A stretch of DNA of 53,532 nucleotides. Origin: an uncultured Coriobacteriaceae bacterium. Lineage in GTDB: Bacteria; Actinomycetota; Coriobacteriia; Coriobacteriales; Atopobiaceae. Positions 47,823 to 53,532 of this stretch are shown piece by piece (position 1 is the first letter of the stretch; each line of letters opens with the position of its first letter). Under the pieces are notes generated by a model. It ran no database searches. It saw only the letters and a program-made list of their open reading frames with translations, and was not told the DNA's origin. The translations under genes and the position numbers were made by a program. The stretch spans positions 1 through 53,532 of the forward strand of contig UWSJ01000001.1 of assembly GCA_900549525.1 (NCBI GenBank). The letters run 5' to 3'.

Positions 47823-48765
47823 CGGGGCGTGGGGCGCTCCTCGCTGGACGGCGCACTACCACCAGCTCGTCACCAAGCTTGCTCCCTGGGAGCTGAGGCG
47901 CGGGCAGGAGGGCTACCCGGAGGCGCTGCTCGACCTCGAGGGAACGGCCCCGACGCTCAGGGGCTACGGGGACGCCTCCCGTCTCCTGGGCCCCTGCATC
48001 TCCATCGTCGGGGCGCGGAAGGCCACCCCCTACGGGCTTGCGTGCGCCCGACTTGCCGGCAGGGCGTGCGCGGAGTGCGGAATAACCGTCGTGTCGGGAG
48101 GCGCTCGCGGCTGCGATTACGAGGCGTCGCGGGCGGCGCTAGACGCGGGTGGCTCGACGGTGGTCATACCAGGCTGCGGGGCCGACCGGCTCTATCCCTC
48201 CTCGAGCGACGACGTGTTCTGCGAGGCAGCGCGCGGACGGGGCTGCGTCGTCTCCATCGAACCGTGGGGGATGGGGCCCATGCGGCACACCTTCGTGAAG
48301 AGGAACGCCGTCATCGCGGCGCTTTCCGGTTCCCTCATCGTCTGCGAGGCCGGACGTCCGTCCGGCACGTTCGGCACTGCCACCAAGGCAGCCGAGCTGG
48401 GGAGGAACGTCTACGCCGTTCCCGGTTCCATCTTCTCGCCGCTCTCGTCGGGGACGAACTGGCTCATCGAGACCGGGGCCTCCGTGCTTGCCGACGAGGC
48501 GGCCCTCGAGCAGCTCCTCTCGCGAGACTATGGGCTGCTGCGCTTGTCGTCGGGCGGGTCGGCGGAGCGCCCCGACGAGCTCACGAGGGCGCTGGCCGCC
48601 AGCCCGATGGGCCCCGACGACGTGGCCGCTCACCTTGGCGTCGGAATATCCGAGGCGCTCGTCACGCTTGCCGAGCTCGAGGCGCTCGGCGTCGTGGAGC
48701 GACTTGTGGACGGACGGTTCACCCTCACGGAGGACGAGCTGCTGGGGCACAATAGGAGGTTGTGA
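47815..48765 (+). CDS. dprA: DNA-processing protein DprA (Smf)
   Basis: A 316-residue protein that loads RecA onto incoming single-stranded DNA. Rossmann-fold core: CISIVGARKATPYG, TVVSGGARGCDYEASRAAL, TVVIPGCGADRLYP, GPMRHTFVKRNAVIAALSG, VYAVPGSI and SGTNWLIETGA. A C-terminal winged helix lies about 245-310. The usual sequence GAR-G-ID is here GARGCDYEA, a mild deviation. The ATG at 47815 overlaps comM by eight bases. Confidence 0.94.
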   Translation: MASGAWGAPRWTAHYHQLVTKLAPWELRRGQEGYPEALLDLEGTAPTLRGYGDASRLLGPCISIVGARKATPYGLACARLAGRACAECGITVVSGGARGCDYEASRAALDAGGSTVVIPGCGADRLYPSSSDDVFCEAARGRGCVVSIEPWGMGPMRHTFVKRNAVIAALSGSLIVCEAGRPSGTFGTATKAAELGRNVYAVPGSIFSPLSSGTNWLIETGASVLADEAALEQLLSRDYGLLRLSSGGSAERPDELTRALAASPMGPDDVAAHLGVGISEALVTLAELEALGVVERLVDGRFTLTEDELLGHNRRL

Positions 48766-48799
48766 CACACGAGGCCGGCGGACGGGAGATGGGAAGCGT

Positions 48800-50131
48800 A
48801 TGGGATCAGGTCAGACGGTCAGCGTGGTCGGGGCGGGTCTTGCGGGCTCGGAGTGCGCGCTGCAGCTTGCGGCGCGGGGTGTCCGCGTGAGGCTCTTCGA
48901 GCAGCGTCCGTCCCACTCGACGGAGGCACACCACACGGACGGTCTTGCCGAGCTCGTCTGCTCCAACTCGCTCAAGGCCGTGCGGGTCGAGTCGGCGGCC
49001 GGGCTGCTCAAAGCCGAGCTCGACCTCATGGGCTCGAGGCTGCTTGCCTGCGCCCGAGAGACGGCTGTCCCCGCTGGCGGCTCGCTCGCCGTTGACCGCG
49101 CTGCGTTTAGTAGCCTCGTAGGCGAGCGGGTTGCCGCAGAGCCGCTCATCGAGCTTGTGCGCGAGGAGGTCACGGCTATCCCCGAGGGCCCCTGCGTGAT
49201 CGCCGCTGGCCCCCTGTGCTCGGACTCGCTTGCCAGCGCGCTTGCCGAGCTCGTCGGTTCGGGGGCGCTCTCGTTCTTTGACGCCGCCGCGCCCATCGTC
49301 GACGCGGATACCCTCGACCGCTCTATCGTCTTCTCCCAGTCTCGCTACGAGGACGACGGCGTGGGCGACTACCTCAACTGCCCCATGGACAAGGACGAGT
49401 ACGAGGCGTTCATCACGGAGCTCGTTGACGCCGATCGCGTCATCGCCAAGGATTTCGAGCAGAGCGACCTGTTCTGCGCCTGCCAGCCCGTCGAGGAGGT
49501 GGCCCGCACTGGCATCGAATCCGCGCGCTTCGGAGCCATGAAGCCCGTTGGTCTCGTCGACCCGCGCACGGGCCGGCGTCCTTGGGCGGTGGTGCAGCTC
49601 CGCCCTGAGAACGCCGACCACTCGGCCTATAACCTCGTGGGCTTCCAGACGAATCTCACCTGGCCTGAGCAGCGCCGCGTGTTTCGCATGATTCCGGGCC
49701 TCGAGAACGCCGACTTCTTCCGCTACGGCGTCATGCACAGGAACTCCTTCGTGGACGCCCCGCGCGTGCTCGACGGCACCTTCGCCGTTCCGGGCACGAG
49801 CGTGCGCCTTGCCGGTCAGATCTGCGGGACGGAGGGCTACACGGAGGCCATCGCATCGGGCCTGCTCGCGGCCCTCAACACGTACGCCAACCTCACGTCG
49901 GCGCCCGCCGTTTCGCTTCCTCGGACGGGCGCCCTGGGGTCGCTCGTTGCCTATGCCACCGACCCGGCGACAAGCCCCTACCAGCCCATGCACGTGAACT
50001 TCGGGATCGTACCGCCCCTCGGCGGCCCCCGGCTCAAGAAGCGCGAGCGCTACGCCGCCTACTCCAGAAGAGCCCTCGACGACCTGCGCTCCTACCTATC
50101 CACGCGTACAGACCTCTTCCCCGAGGCCTAG
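48800..50131 (+). CDS. trmFO: Folate- and FAD-dependent tRNA (uracil-54-C5)-methyltransferase TrmFO
   Basis: A 443-residue flavoprotein that makes T54 in tRNAs using methylene-tetrahydrofolate. It has the dinucleotide-binding VSVVGAGLAGSECALQLAARG, LVCSNSLKAVRVESAAGLLK, YLNCPMDKDEYEAFI, FGAMKPVGLVDPRTGRRP, and AGQICGTEGYTEAIASG. The ATG at 48800 follows GGGAAG. Between dprA and trmFO, Firmicutes have topA; here only 34 bases separate them. Confidence 0.96.
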   Translation: MGSGQTVSVVGAGLAGSECALQLAARGVRVRLFEQRPSHSTEAHHTDGLAELVCSNSLKAVRVESAAGLLKAELDLMGSRLLACARETAVPAGGSLAVDRAAFSSLVGERVAAEPLIELVREEVTAIPEGPCVIAAGPLCSDSLASALAELVGSGALSFFDAAAPIVDADTLDRSIVFSQSRYEDDGVGDYLNCPMDKDEYEAFITELVDADRVIAKDFEQSDLFCACQPVEEVARTGIESARFGAMKPVGLVDPRTGRRPWAVVQLRPENADHSAYNLVGFQTNLTWPEQRRVFRMIPGLENADFFRYGVMHRNSFVDAPRVLDGTFAVPGTSVRLAGQICGTEGYTEAIASGLLAALNTYANLTSAPAVSLPRTGALGSLVAYATDPATSPYQPMHVNFGIVPPLGGPRLKKRERYAAYSRRALDDLRSYLSTRTDLFPEA

Positions 50132-50134
50132 CCC

Positions 50135-51070
50135 ATGGCCGACGAGCTTGCGCGTCGCGAGACCGGCCAGCGGGAGTTCGCGGGCCACGCGCGCGACTTC
50201 CTCGCCTACGAGGCGGCCGTCCGCAACCTCTCGCCCAACACCGTGCGGGGCTATCGGATCGACCTCGAGGCCTACGAGGCGTGGGCGGAGCGCGAAGGCA
50301 TCGACCCCATGCACGTCAAGCACCGAGACATCCGCGCGTGGCTCGCCGAGCTCACCGCCGCGGGCTATGCTTCTACCACCGTCAGCCGACACCTCTCGTC
50401 CGTCAGGTCGCTCTACGCGTGGATGCTCGGCCGAGGTATCACCGTCGAGGACGCGGCCGAGGCGGTCGCAAGCCCGAAGCTGGGGCGCAGGCTGCCCAAG
50501 ACCGTGGCTGACGAGGGCGTGCACAGGCTCCTTGCGGTCTGCGGCGACGATGCCGTCGGCATCAGGGACAAGACCATGGTGGAGCTGCTCTACGCCACGG
50601 GCGCCCGCATCTCGGAGGCGAGCGGCCTCGACGTTCGCGACGTTGACCTGGATCTGCGCCAGGCCCGGCTCTTCGGCAAGGGCTCCAAGGAGCGCGTCGT
50701 ACCGCTCTACGACCGAGCATGCAGCCAGGTCGCGCGTTACCTCTCCGAAGCCCGGCCGCTGCTTCTCGGGCGCTCAAAGACGCCTGCCCAAACGCAGGCC
50801 CTGTTCGTGTCGAGCCGAGGGGAGCGGATGAGCGCGGACGTCCTCCGCAGGCGCTTCGAGCGCCTCGTGACCCTCGCGGGGCTCGACCCCTCGCTCACGC
50901 CGCACGCGATGCGTCACACCTTCGCTACCGAGCTCGTCGACGGAGGAGCGGACCTGAGAAGCGTGCAGGAGCTCCTCGGGCACGAGAGCCTCTCCACGAC
51001 GCAGATCTACACGCACCTCTCGACGCAGCGACTCAAGGCGGCGACGCTCCAGGCGCATCCGCGGGCCTAG
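50135..51070 (+). CDS. xerC: Tyrosine recombinase XerC/XerD family
   Basis: A 311-residue site-specific recombinase. The N-terminal SAM-like DNA-binding domain covers about 15-100. The catalytic set is R158 (ATGARISEA), K182 (GKGSKER), H257 and R260 (HAMRHTFAT), H283 (LLGHESLSTTQ) and nucleophile Y292 (IYTH). It probably resolves chromosome dimers at dif. The position after trmFO is the conserved place of a housekeeping Xer gene, not a phage integrase. The ATG is three bases after the trmFO stop. Confidence 0.94.
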   Translation: MADELARRETGQREFAGHARDFLAYEAAVRNLSPNTVRGYRIDLEAYEAWAEREGIDPMHVKHRDIRAWLAELTAAGYASTTVSRHLSSVRSLYAWMLGRGITVEDAAEAVASPKLGRRLPKTVADEGVHRLLAVCGDDAVGIRDKTMVELLYATGARISEASGLDVRDVDLDLRQARLFGKGSKERVVPLYDRACSQVARYLSEARPLLLGRSKTPAQTQALFVSSRGERMSADVLRRRFERLVTLAGLDPSLTPHAMRHTFATELVDGGADLRSVQELLGHESLSTTQIYTHLSTQRLKAATLQAHPRA

Positions 51071-51080
51071 AAAAGCGTCC

Positions 51081-51109
51081 TTGCGCACCAGCAACGTCGC
51101 TGCTATCCT
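51081..51109 (+). promoter_or_regulatory. Promoter of rpsB
   Basis: -35 TTGCGC (51081-51086), a 17-base spacer and -10 TATCCT (51104-51109). The leader is about 120 bases, long for this genome. Confidence 0.7.
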
Positions 51110-51163
51110 AATCAGTCGCTGTGCGTCCGCATGGCATCCATCACACACGCGCTGCGACCCAAC

Positions 51164-51192
51164 GGCCACGGTGCCCGCGCAAGCGGGTGGCC
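51164..51192 (+). promoter_or_regulatory. Structured leader hairpin of rpsB
   Basis: GGCCA (51164-51168) pairs with TGGCC (51188-51192), and CCCGC (51174-51178) with GCGGG (51183-51187) around a GCAA tetraloop, with a bulge on the 5' side. It lies in the long rpsB leader, where S2 autoregulation is known in other bacteria. Whether this one binds S2 is inference. Confidence 0.5.
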
Positions 51193-51235
51193 TAGGGAAT
51201 GACCAGCGCGGAGGCAAACCGAGAAAGGTTGCACC

Positions 51236-52003
51236 ATGGCAGTAAAGATCAATCTCAACGTCCTGCTCGAGGCCGGTTGCCACTATGGCCACCAGACCCG
51301 CCGCTGGAACCCCAAGATGAAGCCCTACATCTTCGGCGAGCGCAACGGCATCTACATCCTCGACCTCAAGCAGACCATCCTCGACGCCGACAAGGCCTAC
51401 ACCTTCCTGCGCGAGACCGCTGCCAAGGGCGGCCAGATCCTCTTCGTCGGCACCAAGAAGCAGGCCCAGGAGCCCGTCGCCACCCAGGCGGCCCGCTGCG
51501 GCATGCCCTACATCAACCAGCGCTGGCTCGGCGGCGTGCTCACCAACTTCGTGACCATGCGCTCCCGCATCGAGCGCATGGAGGAGCTCGAGAAGATGGT
51601 CGAGGACGGCTCCATGGCCGCCCGCGGCAAGAAGGAGCAGGCCGTTCTCACCAAGGAGCTCGAGAAGCTCCAGAAGAACCTCGGCGGCGTCCGCGACATG
51701 AAGCGCCTTCCGCAGGCCCTCTTCGTGATTGACTCCAAGCGCGAGGAGATTGCCGTCCGTGAGGCCAATCGCCTCCACATCCCGGTGGTCGCCCTCCTCG
51801 ACACCAACTCCGACCCCGACGTCATCGACTACGGCATCCCCGCCAACGACGACGCCATCCGCTCCGTCGCCCTCATGACCGAGCTCGTCGCCGACGCCAT
51901 CCTCGCCGGCACCGGCAAGGAGCAGATCACGGCCGAGGAGATGGCCGCTGGCGCCACCACCCCCGCCGTCGAGGCTGCCCCCGAGGCTCCGGCCGCCGAG
52001 TAG
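51236..52003 (+). CDS. rpsB: 30S ribosomal protein S2
   Basis: A 255-residue uS2: LLEAGCHYGHQTRRWNPKM, YIFGERNGIYILDLKQT, VGTKKQAQEPV, YINQRWLGGVLTNF, and VALLDTNSDPDVIDYGIPAN. An Ala/Glu/Pro-rich tail ends the protein. GAAAGG precedes the ATG. tsf follows after 118 bases. Confidence 0.98.
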   Translation: MAVKINLNVLLEAGCHYGHQTRRWNPKMKPYIFGERNGIYILDLKQTILDADKAYTFLRETAAKGGQILFVGTKKQAQEPVATQAARCGMPYINQRWLGGVLTNFVTMRSRIERMEELEKMVEDGSMAARGKKEQAVLTKELEKLQKNLGGVRDMKRLPQALFVIDSKREEIAVREANRLHIPVVALLDTNSDPDVIDYGIPANDDAIRSVALMTELVADAILAGTGKEQITAEEMAAGATTPAVEAAPEAPAAE

Positions 52004-52066
52004 CACGGCTCCGTAAGCTTTAGGCACGAACGGTCGGGGCGTCGTCCGCAGCGGGCGGCGCCCCGC

Positions 52067-52072
52067 TACAAT
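52067..52072 (+). promoter_or_regulatory. Possible -10 element between rpsB and tsf
   Basis: TACAAT lies 49 bases before tsf. A GC-rich hairpin (GGGGCG with CGCCCC) lies just upstream where the -35 would be, and no T tract follows it. tsf may therefore have extra initiation of its own. Confidence 0.4.
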
Positions 52073-52121
52073 TGCAATGGCACAGAGCCCCGACCCGGGG
52101 CATCACGAGAGAGAGGCACAC

Positions 52122-52997
52122 ATGGCTCAGATTACCGCCGCGCTCGTCAAGCAGCTCCGCGAGATGACCGACTCCCCGATGATGGAGTGCAAGAAGGCCC
52201 TCGTCGAGGCCGACGGCGACATCGAGAAGGCCGTCGACGTCCTGCGCAAGATGGGCATGGCCAAGGCCGTCAAGAAGGCTGGCCGTGAGACCAACGAGGG
52301 CACCGTCGCGGCCTACGTCTCCGAGGACGGCAAGACCGCCGCACTCGTCGAGGTCACCTGCGAGACCGACTTCGTGGGCACCAACCCTAAGTTCACCGGC
52401 TTCGCCAAGAGCGTGGCCGCCGTGGTCGCCAAGGCAAACCCCGCCGACGTCGATGCCCTCAAGGTCGCCGAGTTCTCCGAGGGCGAGACCGTCGAGGCCG
52501 CGCTCACCGAGATGATTCACGTCATGGGCGAGAACATGAAGATCGCCCGCTTCGAGCGTCTCGCCGCCGACAACGGGGCCTTCGGCACCTACGTCCACGC
52601 CAACGGCAAGGTTGGCACCGTCGTCGAGTTCTCCTTCTCCAAGCCCGAGACCGCCGAGGCAGAGTCCTTCAAGACCTTCGCCCACGACTGCGCCATGCAG
52701 GCCGCTGCCATCCCCGGCACCATCTCCGCCCGTCGTGAGGACGTGCCCGCCGACGTCGTCGAGCACGAGCTCTCCATCTACAAGGCGCAGGCCGCCGAGT
52801 CCGGCAAGCCCGAGGCCATCCAGGAGAAGATCGCCCAGGGTCGCCTCAACAAGTTCTTCGCCGAGTCCGTCCTCTCCGAGCAGGCCTTCATCAAGGACGG
52901 CGACATCACCATTCGCCAGTACGCCGAGAAGGTCGGCAAGGAGCTTGGCGACAAGATCGAGGTCGTCGCCTTCAGGCGCATCACCTTCGGCGAGTAG
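52122..52997 (+). CDS. tsf: Elongation factor Ts
   Basis: A 291-residue EF-Tu nucleotide-exchange factor. The N-terminal UBA-like part is ITAALVKQLREMTDSPMMEC, followed by CKKALVEADGDIEKAVDVLR. The exchange motif region is VEVTCETDFVGTNPKF, and IAQGRLNKFFAE follows. The ATG at 52122 with GAGAGG upstream is chosen over one at 52077. The position after rpsB is universal. Confidence 0.97.
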   Translation: MAQITAALVKQLREMTDSPMMECKKALVEADGDIEKAVDVLRKMGMAKAVKKAGRETNEGTVAAYVSEDGKTAALVEVTCETDFVGTNPKFTGFAKSVAAVVAKANPADVDALKVAEFSEGETVEAALTEMIHVMGENMKIARFERLAADNGAFGTYVHANGKVGTVVEFSFSKPETAEAESFKTFAHDCAMQAAAIPGTISARREDVPADVVEHELSIYKAQAAESGKPEAIQEKIAQGRLNKFFAESVLSEQAFIKDGDITIRQYAEKVGKELGDKIEVVAFRRITFGE

Positions 52998-53019
52998 GCC
53001 ACAACACAGCTGGTCCTCA

Positions 53020-53048
53020 AGGGGTCGCGCCCGGCGCGGCCCCTTTTT
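53020..53048 (+). terminator. Rho-independent terminator after tsf
   Basis: A 10-bp stem, AGGGGTCGCG (53020-53029) with CGCGGCCCCT (53035-53044), one G-T pair included, is followed by TTTT. Confidence 0.9.
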
Positions 53049-53089
53049 CATGCCGTTCCGGGCGCTCCCCAGCCCGTCCATATGCCCTC

Positions 53090-53098
53090 TGGTAGAAT
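53090..53098 (+). promoter_or_regulatory. Extended -10 promoter of pyrH
   Basis: TGG-TAGAAT is an extended -10 (TGn plus hexamer). No -35 is present at the usual distance. It lies 33 bases before pyrH. Confidence 0.55.
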
Positions 53099-53131
53099 CA
53101 CCCGGAATGCAACCAAGCGGAAGGAAGCTCC

Positions 53132-53532
53132 TTGTCGGACTACAAGTACAAGCGCGTACTTCTCAAGCTCTCTGGCGAGGCCCTCATGGGCACGAACGGC
53201 TACGGCGTCGACCCGAAGGTCGTCGACCACCTTGCCAACGAGATCAAGGTAATCCACGACGACGGTGTCGAGATCGGCGTCGTCGTGGGCGGCGGGAACA
53301 TCTTCCGCGGCGTCGCGGGCGCGGCGGGCGGCATGGACCGCGCCCAGGCCGACTACATGGGCATGCTCGCGACGGTCATGAACGCGCTCGCCCTGCAGGA
53401 CAGCTTTGAGCGTCACGGCATGACCACGCGCGTCATGAGCGCCATCAAGATGGACGAGGTCTGCGAGCCCTACATCCGCCGTCGTGCCATCAAGCACCTC
53501 GAGAAGGGCTACATCGCCATCTTCGCCGCCGG
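53132..53532 (+). CDS. pyrH: UMP kinase, 3' end outside window
   Basis: The first 133 or so codons of a UMP kinase, which phosphorylates UMP to UDP. VLLKLSGEALMG, GVVVGGGNIFRGVAG, ADYMGMLATVMNALALQD and VCEPYIRRRAIKHLEKG are characteristic. The family length is about 240, so roughly 105 residues lie beyond the window. The start is a TTG at 53132 with AGGAAG four bases upstream. The order rpsB-tsf-pyrH is conserved. Confidence 0.97.
   Translation, partial: MSDYKYKRVLLKLSGEALMGTNGYGVDPKVVDHLANEIKVIHDDGVEIGVVVGGGNIFRGVAGAAGGMDRAQADYMGMLATVMNALALQDSFERHGMTTRVMSAIKMDEVCEPYIRRRAIKHLEKGYIAIFAA

Noticed and set aside
50135..51070. Phage-type integrase marking a mobile element
   Set aside because: The tyrosine recombinase has the length, motifs and conserved neighbourhood of a housekeeping Xer protein. 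No attachment repeats or phage genes are near.
1..53532. CRISPR array, insertion sequence, toxin-antitoxin or restriction system
   Set aside because: I looked for regular direct repeats with spacers, transposase motifs and small paired genes and saw none. The window is core chromosome.

Overview
This window is a high-GC bacterial chromosome segment made almost entirely of core genes. It looks like a coriobacterial actinobacterium, with an Atopobiaceae/Olsenella-like anaerobe as the best guess. The reasons are strong G/C codon bias, an oxygen-sensitive class III ribonucleotide reductase at the left edge, frequent GTG and TTG starts, an ancestral gene order that recalls Firmicutes (glyQ-glyS-PPDK regulator; dprA-trmFO-xerC-rpsB-tsf-pyrH; rpsP-khpA-rimM-trmD), and a lateral-wall elongasome (mreBCD-PBP2-RodA). 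I see no insertion sequence, prophage, CRISPR array or rRNA. No gene-free stretch exceeds about 240 bases. The genus is inference; 16S or marker-gene placement would settle it.

Layout, left to right. (1) 1-2820, plus strand: nrdD (its 5' end lies outside the window) and nrdG, separated by a gap holding a large imperfect inverted repeat. (2) 2874-12006, minus strand: a compact aromatic amino acid operon, transcribed aroF-tyrA-aroB-aroA-aroC-pheA-aroE/K-EIIB/aroQ. It encodes all seven shikimate-pathway activities plus the Tyr and Phe branch enzymes. Two members are fusions: AroE-AroK, and a PTS glucose-type EIIB domain joined to type II dehydroquinase. (3) 12110-12260: tRNA-Arg(CCG) with its own promoter and terminator. 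(4) 12335-18424, plus: a CtpE-like cation P-type ATPase, aconitase and a zinc-ribbon membrane protein, all overlapping. (5) 18545-20479: a cyclophilin and a TPR membrane protein. (6) 20521-27310: mreB-mreC-mreD-PBP2-rodA and a DUF697-like protein of unknown function. (7) 27439-34038: rplU-rpmA, then obgE-proB-proA-nadD-yqeK-rsfS, with mostly ATGA-type overlaps. (8) 34041-37235, minus: a response regulator, a sensor kinase and DNA polymerase IV, preceded by three phased direct repeats that look like the regulator's own binding site. (9) 37461-42986, plus: rpsP-khpA-rimM-trmD-lepB and glyQ-glyS. (10) 43119-44359: a PPDK/PEP-synthase-type regulatory kinase and, on the opposite strand, yhbY. (11) 44596-53532, plus: rplS, rnhB, yraN-comM-dprA-trmFO-xerC, rpsB, tsf and the 5' part of pyrH.

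How the genes work together. The aro operon makes chorismate and then prephenate-derived Phe and Tyr, from a DAHP synthase carrying an N-terminal regulatory domain. The EIIB-AroQ fusion hints at an undescribed link between sugar-PTS phosphorylation state (the PEP supply) and shikimate flux. The mre cluster builds the lateral wall. The obgE and rpsP blocks serve ribosome assembly and tRNA modification. The yraN-comM-dprA-xerC block serves DNA uptake processing and recombination, and begins downstream of four hexamers spaced exactly 11 bp apart. The items most worth following up are the EIIB-AroQ fusion, the four-box array before yraN, the operator before the two-component/dinB operon, and the degenerate-GTPase/DUF697 protein in the wall operon.
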